Source: Trileptium ribeirensis
Lineage: Eukaryota > Nematoda > Enoplea > Enoplida > Thoracostomopsidae
Direction of reading: 5' to 3'
DNA: 64,000 nucleotides
Assembly (NCBI GenBank): GCA_030248225.1
Contig: JASANE010009924.1
Span: forward strand, 1 to 64,000
A program made the position numbers and the translations under genes. The notes beneath the pieces are model-generated. The model worked only from the letters and a program-made list of their open reading frames with translations. It had not been told where the DNA came from and did not search any database. Shown here piece by piece: positions 35,285 through 46,560 of this stretch. Each line of letters begins with the position of its first letter. Position 1 is the stretch's first letter.

Positions 35285-35375
35285 AAACACTGAGATTGCT
35301 GCAGCAGTTGTTTAGTTTACTCAAAAGTTACGTAGCAGCAGAGGAACAATTAATGGTTGCTATCACCTAGGATAA
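35285..35375 (+). repeat. Inverted copy of the repeat at 10,253-10,345
   Basis: GTTTACTCAAAAGTTACGTA then GCAGCAGAGGAACAATTAAT then GGTTGCTATCACC is the reverse complement of the 10.3-kb segment with scattered substitutions. The shared frame gives SLLKSYVAAEEQLMVAIT here. Confidence 0.65.
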
Positions 35376-35684
35376 ACCCGCGGCTAAGATAATTAGTTAA
35401 AATGCATTTCATTCGACAGCAAGATATAGATGTAACAGCGAAAAGTGGCATTTTTAAAAAGCTGAAACATATCCGAGTCAAACTATGCAAATGCTACTCT
35501 AAACTTTACTACGAATGCATCTACAATTACGTAATCTGATATCTGCAAGCATGTATAGAAAATATTTGTTAAAAGAGATGTGGTGTTTTGGTGGTTAGGT
35601 TGCCAGAAATAATTACTTATAAAACAATAATGAGCAAAAGAGAAAAATGAAAAATTATGATAAGTTGTAAATCAATGCGTAGCG

Positions 35685-36600
35685 TATAGCTTACGGACAG
35701 TAGGTCGTAGCCTGGTCAAAGATGAACTGAAGGTAGTTTTCTGTCCCGTTACTCAGCCGATTGCCGTATATTTTTACCAAAAGATGATCCTATCCTTACT
35801 AACGATACAGAATTGAGGATTATATAACCGGTACTTGTTTACAATACTGCAATACTTGACTACATATCTCATAAATGTATCATTCAAAATGAACATTACC
35901 ATCTGATTGCAAATTAGCCCAGTGTATGATTGCAATTCAGGAACATTTTGGATTGAATTTCGAAATTATAGATTTTTTAGCTTTTTATACGCCTCCAGTA
36001 AACTTATGGGGTTTGTCGTAAGGGAAATCGAACTAAGTACTTTAGATCAGTAATAATCTGCATGCCGTATTAAACATTTGTGTCCAAGAGCCGTAGGCCT
36101 AGAGGGTAGATGGTCATGGCGGGGTATGGTGGGGCTGACCGGAAGGATGGTAAGCCACTGAGTTGCAGCAAATATTTTCTCTACTCTCCTAAACTTTTTT
36201 CATGATTTTCCCACTTTCGCAATTTCAAATGTTTTGATAATTTAGAAATCGACGCGTGTAACTTACTGACACTAGGTTGTAACCTGGTCAAATATGAATT
36301 GAAGGTAGTTTTACTGTCTCGTTACTCAGTTGATTGTCATATGGTTCTACGAGGACTTGACCCTGACCTTATTGACGACATAGATTTGAGGATAATATAA
36401 CCGGTGTCTGGAATACTTGCCAGCTTAGAATATTGGATTACTTGCCGAATTACCATTCAAAATGGAGCATTACCACCTGATTGCAAATATGCCTAGTGTG
36501 TGATTCCAATTCACAAACATTTCGGATTGCATTTAGATCAATTATAGATTTTAAGGTTTTTATACGCCTGGACTTAAATTATGGAACGTATCACAAGTAA
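35685..36600 (+). repeat. Direct duplication, about 350-bp units, interrupted by an insertion
   Basis: Unit 1 (35,685-36,055) and unit 2 (36,247-36,600) share in order GTAGCCTGGTCAAAGATGAA / GTAACCTGGTCAAATATGAA, GAAGGTAGTTTT, GTTACTCAGYYGATTG, TTGAGGATWATATAACCGGT, ATTACCAYCTGATTGCAAAT and TTTTTATACGCCT. The DNA between (36,060-36,246) looks like a worn member of the AAAATTGGC repeat family. Confidence 0.8.
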
Positions 36601-36760
36601 TAGTTGTAGCACAGGTATCGTGCGTTAAGTGATTTGTACGCACGGTTGTGACGAGTTCAGACGAGTGCGTCAGCACGAGTTTAAACGAGTTAAACAACAC
36701 AACCGTACGTACAAATCACTTGACGCACGCCTGGCTGTGCTACAACTGACTTGTAATACA
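36590..36760. mobile_element. Hairpin MITE with about 50-60-bp terminal inverted repeats
   Basis: The left arm 36,602-36,650 (AGTTGTAGCACAGGTATCGT, then GCGTTAAGTGATTTGTACGC) is mirrored by the right arm 36,698-36,747 (CACAACCGTACGTACAAATC, ending GGCTGTGCTACAACT). The CACAAGTAA / TTGTAAT flanks extend the symmetry. The 47-bp loop contains CGAGTTTAAACGAGTT. It would fold into a strong cruciform. Confidence 0.8.
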
Positions 36761-37059
36761 GCTAATTTAGCTAACCGGTCGTTAAGTCAATTTGACGCAC
36801 GGCTTTAACTATATAAGCTGTGTTACATGGAAAATTATGGAATCGATCATAAGGGAAATCGTACTGAGTACTTACAGTAAAATTATTCATTTCCTGAGCA
36901 GCAGAATATTATATATTAAAATAAAATATAAAATAAATACTTATATAAAAATAGTCATAAATATTGCAAATTATTATATTAAGAATTTTTACTCATAAAT
37001 ATTTTAAATATAGCATATTTTCAGGTATGATTATTATAGTACAAACCAAACTTTCAATT

Positions 37060-37170
37060 AATATAACTAGTATTATCGCTATAGATACTCGGAAATATAT
37101 CTTATATTTAGATTTTACTAAAGCTTTGGACACAATGACTTACTCTAAATTGTATAAATGTGTACCTTGC
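37060..37170 (+). pseudogene. Non-LTR RT palm fragment (DFTKALD)
   Basis: The frame reads TRKYILYLDFTKALDTMTYS then KLYKCV, which matches the RT block containing the first catalytic Asp (YLDFxKAFDxVxHxxL; the motif itself is 37,111-37,131). Upstream and downstream RT blocks are not recognisable, so this is a short relic. Confidence 0.65.
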
Positions 37171-37574
37171 ATAACACTTAGGTATGTATATCTAATATGT
37201 ATATGCGGCTGGGTGTAGTTTGCCTTAAAGTGTACTGAAATGGATACTTACATATGACGATAATAAATCTTTTCGTTATGAAATATATCGGCTTAATTAT
37301 AAAAAATGACGTATGAATACTTTTAGCTCGTCGGTCAAAAGCAATTAATTTTTACTTTCCCTAGATGTGTTACGATGTTTTTGAGATTTCACAGTCCGAA
37401 AGTAAAATATTTGCTAATGGTTCAGTACATATTACCAGTTTCGATATTTTGTACCCTTCGTTCATTGGTGATGCATCCTTATATTTTTAGAACATTGTAT
37501 GGACATTGCTACACAAGTTTCTGTAGAGAGTTAAATTTTCCATGTTCGGTCAAGTTTGCAATATGCTTACCCGC

Positions 37575-37680
37575 GGCTAGTCTATGTGAGGCGCCCACAC
37601 CATGTCTGTGAGTCCTATTAAGCCATGTCAGTGAGGCCCCCCAAACCATGTCAGTGAGACCCCAAACCGTGTAAACAAGC
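37575..37680. repeat. Short tandem repeat, about 25-30-bp unit, 3 copies
   Basis: Repeated phrase CCATGTCAGTGAGGCCCC / CCATGTCAGTGAGACCCC with a leading variant CACCATGTCTGTGAGTCC. Confidence 0.65.
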
Positions 37681-38764
37681 CCTTTAACAACAGCAGTGTA
37701 AATTTCACATACAAATTTATTCGAAAATTTATTCGCTGCGGGTTGAGTGTTTGCATTTTGTTTACTCCTGTGCGTTGTGAATTGTAAAACCGTACCTTAA
37801 TGAGACAGCCATTGCTAGCATTTTGCACAGCGCCGATGTCCTTCAAAAGGAATCATAGTTTTATTGCCGAATCAATGTCTGCATATCGCTAACGCAAGCA
37901 ACCAACGGTTATAATAGAATTTCTCCACCACTACAGCATGGAGTAAGCCCCCCCTCCAGGCTTCCGCTTGGGGATTAGGGAGGCTCTAGCTGCGGCACAG
38001 GCAATATGTCAATGAAATTTGGGCTCTATATTGGTTGAACGGCATTGTTGTTGTTCATGCTCTAACCTCTTTGGATATTGGCAACGTGATATATCTGGCA
38101 CTACGCGCAGGAAACGTTAGGGGTAGTCCACACCTCAAGAGACCTTGGATTCCCTATGCAATTCATAGAGGTCGACAAACAACAACAATATCGGATCATG
38201 CGTCATTTGCCGTAATATGTCTGCACCTAGCGCCTGTTTCTGTCACGCAGTCAAATATTGCTCGTGACATTCATTTATAGTCGATCTCGGCACTTGCAAA
38301 GCAAAGTACACAGCCTAGCTTGGCCAGTTGTTAGTGTCAGCCGGGCTGGGCCATGTATCTATTTTAATAGACGACGTGAGCCATTAGACCATATTTATTT
38401 AGTATTAACTTGTATTAACTTTATTATTTTCAGTTTTGACTATGCATTTCGGCACAGAACACCTGTGTGCTTGCTGTTTACCCTGAAATTGCAGTAAACA
38501 TACCGGAAAATTAATTTTCGAACAAGATTCAGCTACCATAAATTATTAGTAAGCCTAACTTGCAGCTAAGCTTGAAAATACATTTATGCAATACATAGCA
38601 CAATAAGGAATACTGATAATGTCTCAAACTGTCCCTGCACCTGGTCACGTGGTATTAAGGCTTAGGCTTATATTATGGACTATTTTCCAAAACTCAATTC
38701 TTCTTACGCAATGCCTTGTTATACAGCTTTCATAAATGTTGTGTTAGCTATGATATATAGCCAG
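37681..38764. other. Intergenic, no gene seen
   Basis: Contains a GC-rich patch near 37,945-38,000 (CCCCCCCTCCAGGCTTCCGC) and frames without recognisable domains. Confidence 0.45.
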
Positions 38765-39118
38765 TCATGGTCACACGTGGTATAGGGGGTTATCCCTCTT
38801 ACTGAATGTCAGCGTCCTCTAGGGGCTACGCCGATGTGAATACGGGGTAGCGTGATGTTCCTTGAGGTTCTAAACCCCCTCCTCCACGCCTAAGGCGTGC
38901 CAAAAATTTTGGCAAAAGTAGGTAAAAATGTGGCAAAGATGAACTAAAATTGGGCAACATTGGGAAAAATTGGGGAAAATTGGCAAAAGGTAGGGGAAAA
39001 TTGGTAAAATGAGTGCCATCCAAAATATTTCAAATGTTCATTCCCCTGACGACTTCCCCTCCCCCCACCGTCGCGCCCGCTGTCTCCCGTTGTACTTCGT
39101 AGCACACTCATAATATAT
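38765..39118 (+). repeat. AAAATTGGC-family dispersed repeat, copy with clear core
   Basis: It starts ATAGGGGGTTATCCCTCTTA. The core is a run of AAAATTTTGGCAAAAG, AAAATTGGGCAAC, AAAAATTGGGG and AAAATTGGCAAAAGG units (38,900-39,010). A C-rich block follows, ending ACACTCATAATATA. Confidence 0.65.
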
Positions 39119-39119
39119 A

Positions 39120-39335
39120 TAATGTATGATATGCAGCCGAGGCCGGCTCTTGTAACTATTTTAGAGCCCAGCTCGGCTATTAGCTATCATATTTACAGGG
39201 CCTGGCGCGGCACCGAAAATGTCACAACTTTGTTGGCCCAGGCTAGCCGAGCTGGACATTATGGCCGCAGCGGGTTGTGTCAAAATCCGGCATTTAATGC
39301 ACACATCTTAAGGTAAATGACGCATAAGATAAAGT
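39120..39335. mobile_element. Second copy of the 'ATGCATCATTTACCTTAA' TIR element
   Basis: The right end GCACACATCTTAAGGTAAAT then GACGCATAAGAT matches the inverse of the 26,865 end. The interior is GC-rich with GGCCGGCTC, GCTCGGCT and AGCCGAGCTGG words. The left end is degraded. Confidence 0.6.
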
Positions 39336-40190
39336 ACATCAGAGTTTTAAAATCTTGTACAATTTTTTTACAATAAACTCTGTTTTAGCTACTGATTTTT
39401 CTAAGTTTCTAAACGCAATACTAAGGCAGATAAGTTTAAGTTCGTCGTTGCTTGTGCAAGGCTACGAAATATTTGTTTACAGATATAGTTGTTACTAGTT
39501 ATATCTTTTTAGTTATGTTGTCGAAACACCCTCACTCATATGTTTAAGTGCCGTATTAACGAAATTAGAATGCAATGTCTAATGATCATTGCTCGATGGA
39601 AGTTGAGCAAATATCGAGAACTCTTAGCTGGCGGAAGCTTGCGATCATTTTAAACATTTTAAGGCCTTTTTGAAACCATAAATTGCAGCAGCGGGTTGGG
39701 CGTAGGGCGGCAACACACGTGGTATTGGATGGAAAGTTGCAAAACGCAAGTGATGCAACAGTAAAAATCTAACGTGTCACTTGAACTTTTGTGTTATTGA
39801 TATTCCGCTGCTGTCCTTGGCCATAACTGTAACGAGCATTACAATTCCTAAGCCTGTTTCCTGTAACGCAGTTTGTTTCGCTATGTTTGTTAACTTAGAC
39901 ATCATTATATATTTTCATACATATTATCCTTTTTTCTACTCTAATTTCTGTGTGACGCTTGGAAATAGTCATCCGGCTAAGCAAACAACTATAAGCAATG
40001 TTTCAGCTCAAAAGATGATAACGATAGCCCTGTTACATAGCTAACTTTCACTTGAACAAGTTAACTCAATGTCTCAGCAAATTTGTTTCTTTTTTGAAAA
40101 CACATGCTATTTTTCAATGGAGCACAGTTATAATTCTCCCCTGCTTTTAGATTTTTAAATCATTTCTATTCAAATATATATGCAGCCTGT
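39336..40190. other. Intergenic, no gene seen
   Basis: AT-rich; the weak frame near 39.8-40.0 kb shows hydrophobic stretches but no recognisable domain. Confidence 0.45.
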
Positions 40191-40594
40191 AGGTGTGTAT
40201 GGTTAGTAGTGGTTACCGATAAGGGTGGCGCAACCTCCCGGATAACATTAGTTACCTCCTGAGTCCCCGGACTTCCCTTTCGCGGGCCGACGATTTTAGC
40301 AATTATGAGCAAATTAACATTTTTCACATTTTCATATAAAGCCTGCCAATTATTAATAAACCATCAAGCTGTTTACTCCTCTCCCGCCATCGCCTCACCC
40401 CCTCCCTCCCCCCAGCCGAGGCGTTTATCCCAACCCGTAAACCAACAAGCTTAGCACACCTATTATGCTGCCCACTCCGAATTTGTAATGCTAGCTTCAA
40501 ATGGAATGGTGCTCTTAGGTCTCCCTTTACTTTAGTCTCTTGCAACATTTAGTAATTGTACTATGAATATTACATAACTGTAGCAGTTGGGCTG

Positions 40595-40990
40595 CATCAT
40601 ATGTGTCTATGAAGGGTTGCTCCTAAATATCGGACTCCCCTGACGCCATATTTACAACCGCTTGCCGGGCATGTGGCTCCGAAAGCGCGCGAAAAATTTT
40701 AGTAAAATTAGCAAAAATTGTGGTAGCATTGGTAACTGTTGGGGTAAAATTGACAAAAATTGGGATAGAATTGGGTCGTCGTGAGTGGAGAAAACCCACC
40801 GCCTGGGGGCCTCCCCTCCACGATCATGTTCCCCTCAGCGATCACCTTCCCCTCCCCTACAACCCCCTCCCCTACCACCCCCCCGACCAAGCCCCCCTTC
40901 CCGACCGCCCCCCACCAGTTAATCGTCTACCCCCTAAGCCGACAGACCTTCGACGCCTATGAGTTACATGTAACACCTAACGAACTCTAT
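40595..40990 (+). repeat. AAAATTGGC-family dispersed repeat with a C-rich tail
   Basis: The core is TTTTAGTAAAATTAGC, AAAAATTGTGG and AAAATTGACAAAAATTGGG. An unusually long C-rich, purine-poor block follows (CCCCTACCACCCCCCCGACC near 40,870) and the end is TTCGACGCCTATGAG, like other members. A neighbouring block at 40,205-40,430 (CCTCACCCCCTCCCTCCCCC) may be a second, worn copy. Confidence 0.6.
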
Positions 40991-41216
40991 AGGCGAAATT
41001 ACTGAACCATAGGTTTCGATGGGTGATGAAAGCAATAATACTGTAGACACGAACGAAAGTTCACAGCAAAACACAACATCTTGCATAGGCTTAACATTTA
41101 TCGTATACCGCTGCTGTATTTATATATAATACACTACTCGAGCTTAATTATAATATAAAAATAATTTGAAAACTATCCCCCCCATGCAACGCATTCAAAA
41201 TTTCAGGATGACTTAC

Positions 41217-43478
41217 CCACTTGGCTCATTTTTCATCCAGTTCATATAATCCATAATCGTTAGATCGGGATATATAAAAGTATTGTTATTGGCCGCTATG
41301 CGCTGAGCACCAAGCCAAATATAGTATGTGCCTAAAACATTATACGAAATATGTTTGTAAGAACGAGTAGAATAAAGGCTAAGTGAAATATAGTTATTGC
41401 TAGGATAATCTTTATCTTCAAGGTGGTAGCATTCGGTAATAGTTTTCGAACTAAAATAAAACCGGAAGATGACAATTTGACTCAAACATTCAAAATAAAT
41501 ACTGCGAAACTATTCAATGGCATAATAAATAACGGTAGTTCACGCATTTATTTCTTCATATTTTGTTGTGCTGTCCAACATTTTATACTTCATTGAGAAA
41601 GTTGTATTCATTGCTATGAAACTAGATGCTTCGTTTTGACTGTTGCGTCAACAAGTTAAGTGGCGCCTTACAAAACTAGCCAGAAAATAGTAAATAGTAT
41701 ACACCTAATGCAGAACAATGCACAAAAATACCAAAAATTTGAACATACATCCCGGATGAAAGGAAAAGCTTAGATACCCTTCCAACGAAAAAGTAATAAA
41801 ATTTCTGGCTAAAAGAATACAATTAATCCATTTCGACGTTTCATTATAGAACGCTGATGAAATATTGAGATCTTTCTTCTCTATCGTTTGCTTTTTTAAA
41901 GAAATATGGTTATAATTATATAGTGGGAGCGCTACAATGGACAAGAAGTTTGAAAACATAGATAAGCTGGACTGGGCATTGTCCGGTTGTTGTTGACAAT
42001 AAGATTAGTAGATTTTTCTTTAAATATATGGATAGAGTATAGTTTCGCTAAACCTGTATTTCCAAGATGTTGGTGATGGAGTAATAACCTTAAGGTTATC
42101 TCTATCGCGTAATGTCACGTATACTATTAAAGTGTAGTTAAATCGCTTAACCTATTATGAAGTTACATAAGATATTAACATTTGTGGAGATATTTGTATA
42201 AAATTCCTTTAGACAGTCATTCACCGGAGTTAGCGATGTAAGGATGTTGACAACTTCAGCTGTACGCCATGTTAGTTGCATTGTAGGTACATGCTAGTTG
42301 TTTAAATTTGAGTGGAATCGTGTTTCATGTTACAGACCAAAACAATAAAATTTGCGCGAATTCTGGACCAAAATATCAGTTTTTAGCCCCGTGTTTGTCC
42401 GGAACAAATATTGTGGAAGCGATATTTATAGTACTATTTATGCCACTTAAGATTTTATCACCTCCGAATATTTTAGTCATATTGATCAAAATATCATCAA
42501 GTTATAATCGATAACATCTACTCTAAGTCTTGCTGATCGTTTATCCCCTATGCGGACGGGTCATCGACTCCTATGACACAAGTGCTTAACTCTCCATTGA
42601 TGGTTCATCATGAACCATTAAAAAGGTAAAATTAAATGTTTTGTTTCACTGTTATTAAGTCTATTTGCTTTTATCTTTGTTCTCAAAACTGAATTAAAGT
42701 CAATATGATTATATCAATTTTAATATATCAGATAAAACTGAAAGGAAATTGAGTTAAAAGAAATTGAGCTAGGTGAACTGAAAATCACGTTATTTGGCAA
42801 AACTGATATATTAAGTCAGTCAACGCCGAATATAAATGAGTAGTTTAACACTGATTCGATTTGGTGGAATTGCTGCAACAAACTTGATTTTAAAATTTTA
42901 TAAATAATTCAATCTCACTCAATTTAATTTCACTTTTCACAAACTAATTTAGCTTGACTAAAATAAAATTCATTTGGTGTGTCTGAAATCTGTGCTGGTA
43001 CCAAAAGGGAAATTAAACCGAATCAACAACAAATAACAGTGATGTTAAATCAAGAATTGAAATAGAGTTCAGTTTTGTTTTGCTATATATATTTTTTCTC
43101 AACTTGTACCGTAGTTCCCGTACTAGATTCTTCAAAATATTATCAGACACAGCGATAGTAATACAGATGTAATTCCGATGTAATGTTATATTTTAACCGC
43201 AAAATTTCCGTCTGCGTTAGCCGGCTGGCAGTAAATAGCTGAGACAATTTGGAAAAACGAGCTTTGTCTTCACTCATTTCTCCTGTTTTCTTAACCTAGA
43301 TGAAAAAACTGAATGGAAAACCCTGAAACTGCGTTACAATTAATGTTTTTTACTCCTGAAAGTCACAGCGGTACATACCTTGCTTTCTTCCGTACATTTG
43401 TTCAACGACGAAGTCTTCTTCCATCTTGCTATGAACTGATAATAATATCGCATTTTTGTTTCTGCAAGATTCCACTGC
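41217..43478 (-). CDS. Partial C-type lectin paralogue (two CTLD exons)
   Basis: Minus-strand exons 43,478-43,379 and 41,331-41,217. The first reads AVESCRNKNAILLSVHSK then MEEDFVVEQMYG (CTLD alpha-2 region). The second reads TYYIWLGAQRIAANNNTFIY, then MNWMKNEPSG. Both have AG acceptors and GTATGT / GTAAGT donors. They use exactly the phases of exons 4 and 5 of the ShKT-CTLD gene (in 0, out 1, out 2), so the two loci are paralogues in opposite orientation. The EPN of the first gene is EPS here, which predicts altered or lost sugar binding. Signal peptide, ShKT, first CTLD and last exons were not found. They would lie upstream toward, or beyond, the palindrome at 44.3 kb and downstream below 41.2 kb. 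Gene or pseudogene is undecided. Confidence 0.75.
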
Positions 43479-43829
43479 CTAAAATTAGTATTTATCAAAT
43501 TTTAGCAAAGTTGTTACTATTACATCTGTAACGGCGGCTGCCTAGGTGTTGTATTTTGCTAACTAAAACTAAACACGAGACAGCAGTCGCACTGGATTTG
43601 GTCGGGTGCCTGTTGTACACATAGATCGTCAGGTCAAGCTAGGGTAGAGAGATTGACTAAATAGATTAAATAGATTTTGTCACATAGTTTTTTCTGCTTT
43701 TGATTCAGAATTTTACGCAATTCTAACTAAGCTTTGATGAACCCACCTGTGATCGACCGAGTTACTGATTGAGGTGATTTTTTATCGTTTATTTATAATA
43801 ATAAGTATTTATTTATATATACCATACAC

Positions 43830-44115
43830 GCACGAGGTTCGATCTCCCAGAGGAATAGCCCGTGTTTCGGGCGCATCTCGAAGAGGGATAAGCCGGTCGG
43901 TGGGCGTCGGGGCCGCATGCTACACTACGATAAATTTTTTTATATTTTTAGGACTTAACTTCTTTTTTACATTTTTGCCAATTTTCCCACATTTTAGCCA
44001 TTTTTTTCTTCCCGAATTTGCTAATTTTTGCTAACATATTTCGGCGCGTTGTGGTCGGGTAGAGGAAGGAGAGGGTCCGACGCCTAAAAGGAATAATTGT
44101 CTCTTTCCCATGAGT
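43830..44115 (-). repeat. AAAATTGGC-family dispersed repeat, inverted copy
   Basis: A GC-rich left block (GGTCGGTGGGCGTCGGGGCC) precedes a core reading TTTTTGCCAATTTTCCCAC, ATTTTAGCCATTTTTT and TTTGCTAATTTTTGC (inverse orientation). It ends CCGACGCCTAAAAGG.. GAGTATGCATGATAT. Confidence 0.6.
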
Positions 44116-44284
44116 ATGCATGATATATACCATTTAAACAATTTATTGTTTTCATTTCGAATATTAGAACTAATTTCGCACAAGCTTCAAATTTACTTCG
44201 CCACCGATAAGGCAGGATTCAAGCATTGGCGTCTGTATTACAACAGTAATGCGTTGCCACTACACCAAATACACCGAACAAGTC

Positions 44285-44480
44285 GGGAGTGTACGAGGCC
44301 ATGGCGGCGCACGATGTCCCTCCTGGAGGTGTACGGGGCCTCGGGGGGGTAATAGATCCTCGGAAGGGTACAGGGTTTCTTGGGTTACAGGCCCTCGGAG
44401 GCAGTTAGGATTTCGAGGGGGATACGGGGCCCCGTGGAGGGGTGGGGGCACCGCCTCGGGGCGTGAAGGAGAACGGAGCA
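44285..44480. repeat. GGCCTC-type GC-rich minisatellite at the left arm edge
   Basis: Degenerate iterations of GTACGGGGCCTCGGGGG (GTACGAGGCCATGG, GTACGGGGCCTCGG, ATACGGGGCCCCGTGG). The inverted counterpart closes the window at about 63,860-64,000. Confidence 0.6.
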
Positions 44481-45516
44481 GATTATTAATTCAGTTGAAC
44501 ATTGGGGGTTGAGCCTGTACAGGTTCGAACAGGCTGTAAATTTGGAGAACCCATGGGGATTTCTAAAGAGGGGTATCCCACTGTAGACAGATCATTATTA
44601 AAAGCGAAAAGAATTATAGGACGCTGGTTGCTGTTAATGTGTAAAACTGCTAGACATGTCACCGTCATCCCCACCCAAAAGCGTGATTACACTTGATGTT
44701 CAATAAGCGTCACTACTTTGCCTCCAAAGTTTTCCCCAGTTTCTGGTTTAATCGCATTTCTAAATTTGTAGGTCACTCTGGTATTTTAAGCAGACAAAGC
44801 AAAGTCAGACGTTTAATGAAGCTAACATCCTATGTGGTTCTGCTGATAGATAATAATTTACCAGTTACGTGGAGCAAGCTGGACACGTAAAGAAATTATC
44901 TAATGCCGCATACGTAACGGTATAAAATGAAATGTGACTGCTCTACAATTATTATGTACTTGCAACATCATTGCTCATCATGCTCATCAATCATCATGCT
45001 CAATCTTGCTATATTTACGAACCATTTACGTAATATTTCACGGAATTCTCATTAAATACATGCGTTTCGTTAATGGTTTTTATCTTTTCATGTCCTCCAT
45101 ATGTAGCGGCTGGTCACATTTATGCTCGCAACGGAGCAAATAAATCGTACTGATCAAGGATACTCAAACTGAACTACATCGTTTGGCTGTTTAATACTAT
45201 TTCCAATTTTGTGGTGAATTTTGCTCAATTAATAGTCTTATCAGCCATTCAGTTAATATAATAGTCAATTTAGATCCTTATTGTATCTACATTTGGTGGT
45301 TAAAATAAAATTTGCAATTAGGTTCGTTTGCCCAATGGAAATATATCACAGAAATTTACAGTTATATATTGAAAATATCATCAAGATAGTTATGTTTATC
45401 TAGTCCCTGCAACACAACATCAAATAAACTAATTGATAACAAGCACATAAATATAACGGCTATTATGATATAATATAATTATAATATTGACATTTATACA
45501 CGTTTGCCTATTTAGG

Positions 45517-45618
45517 TTATTGTGCTGTTTTCTACCAATGCTGTAAAGAAAATTGGAACAAGAATTTGAAGCCCTTTTCTATCCGTCCTTGGAAGTACAA
45601 TTCAACTGATGTTTAGAG
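45517..45618 (+). CDS. Exon-like Cys-rich open frame, unrecognised
   Basis: After a pyrimidine-rich CGTTTGCCTATTTAG acceptor the frame reads YCAVFYQCCKENWNKN and continues to a TAG at about 45,616. Four Cys in a short stretch with a terminal stop would fit the last exon of a small secreted protein. No upstream exon was identified. The mirror copy in the right arm (about 62,716-62,817, minus strand) is identical as far as read. Confidence 0.25.
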
Positions 45619-45854
45619 CTGTCAAGCATAAATTTCAATCTGTCGAGCGTTATATTTTATTGTAAATATAATAGCGATTCTCCAGGTATTATATATTACT
45701 TAAATTAACATATTGTGCGTAAATGGCGTAGTATTCATGATCCCAATCCTGTGATACAAAGGCTTTAAAAATTTATAACAATGAAAACTATTCATATGCA
45801 GTACACTTTATATGGACGCAATTAAGAGTATGCATGCCAGTGACCTCACAGTAA

Positions 45855-46240
45855 CAAAAAGGCCGGCGCTAGAATTTGCAATCCCCAAACAATACGTGAG
45901 GTCCCCCGGACCTATGATTCGTCCGACCTATGATGAGAGGGGCTCCCGAGGCTTGGCAGCACCCCCCCCCCTCTTGCTGAAGCCACGCTATAAATTTTAG
46001 GAAATTCGTCAAAATTAAGAAAATTTCTATAAAAATTTGCACAAATGGGCCAAAATTGAGATAAATTGTAGCAAAAATTGGGAAAATTTGTAAAACTTTC
46101 AGTCCTTCTTTTCTGACGACACATTCAAACCTTAATTTGCCCGAAGCGATTAAAAATTCAATATATGTGGGGCCCTTCGTTTGATTTCCTAATCGGAAGG
46201 CGTCGGGAGGGTGGTGCTAAGCCCGACCGTGAGTAAAAGT
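45855..46240 (+). repeat. AAAATTGGC-family dispersed repeat in the left arm
   Basis: A GC-rich block with CCTATGATGAGAGGGGC and a C homopolymer precedes a core with AAAATTAAGAAAATTTC, GGGCCAAAATTGAG and AAAAATTGGGAAAATTTG. Mirror copy at 62,095-62,450. Confidence 0.65.
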
Positions 46241-46384
46241 TTGTAGAACGTACTTCATCTCGTTTAGAAATATTCATGCGCTAGATTTGTAGGAAATTAT
46301 GTATGTGCAGCTTGATGCCGATTTACTAGTATTCTACTCAACTTATTTTTTAGGTCTTGGATTTACACAATATCCTAGTCTAGT

Positions 46385-46560
46385 TCTAAAAGCGACATAA
46401 GTTTCTGTAGCAATTTTTCTAAAATCGACACAGTTTCTGAAGCAGTTGTCCTAAAAGTGATGTAGTTTTTGCGGCAGTTTTTCTAAAAGTGTCACAGTTT
46501 CTGATAGTAACACAGCCTCTGTAATAGTTTTTCTAAAAGTGACACCGATTCTGAATTTTG
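46385..46560. repeat. About 33-bp minisatellite, five units (left arm)
   Basis: Unit TTTCTAAAAGTGACACAGTT then TCTGTAGCAG, with variants at the GTGACA and GTAGCA positions. Mirror array at about 61,770-61,945. Confidence 0.75.

Noticed and set aside
42640..43070. AAATTGAGTT/AACTCAATTT-rich stretch
   Set aside because: Low-complexity AT-rich text; no consistent unit or palindrome could be established.
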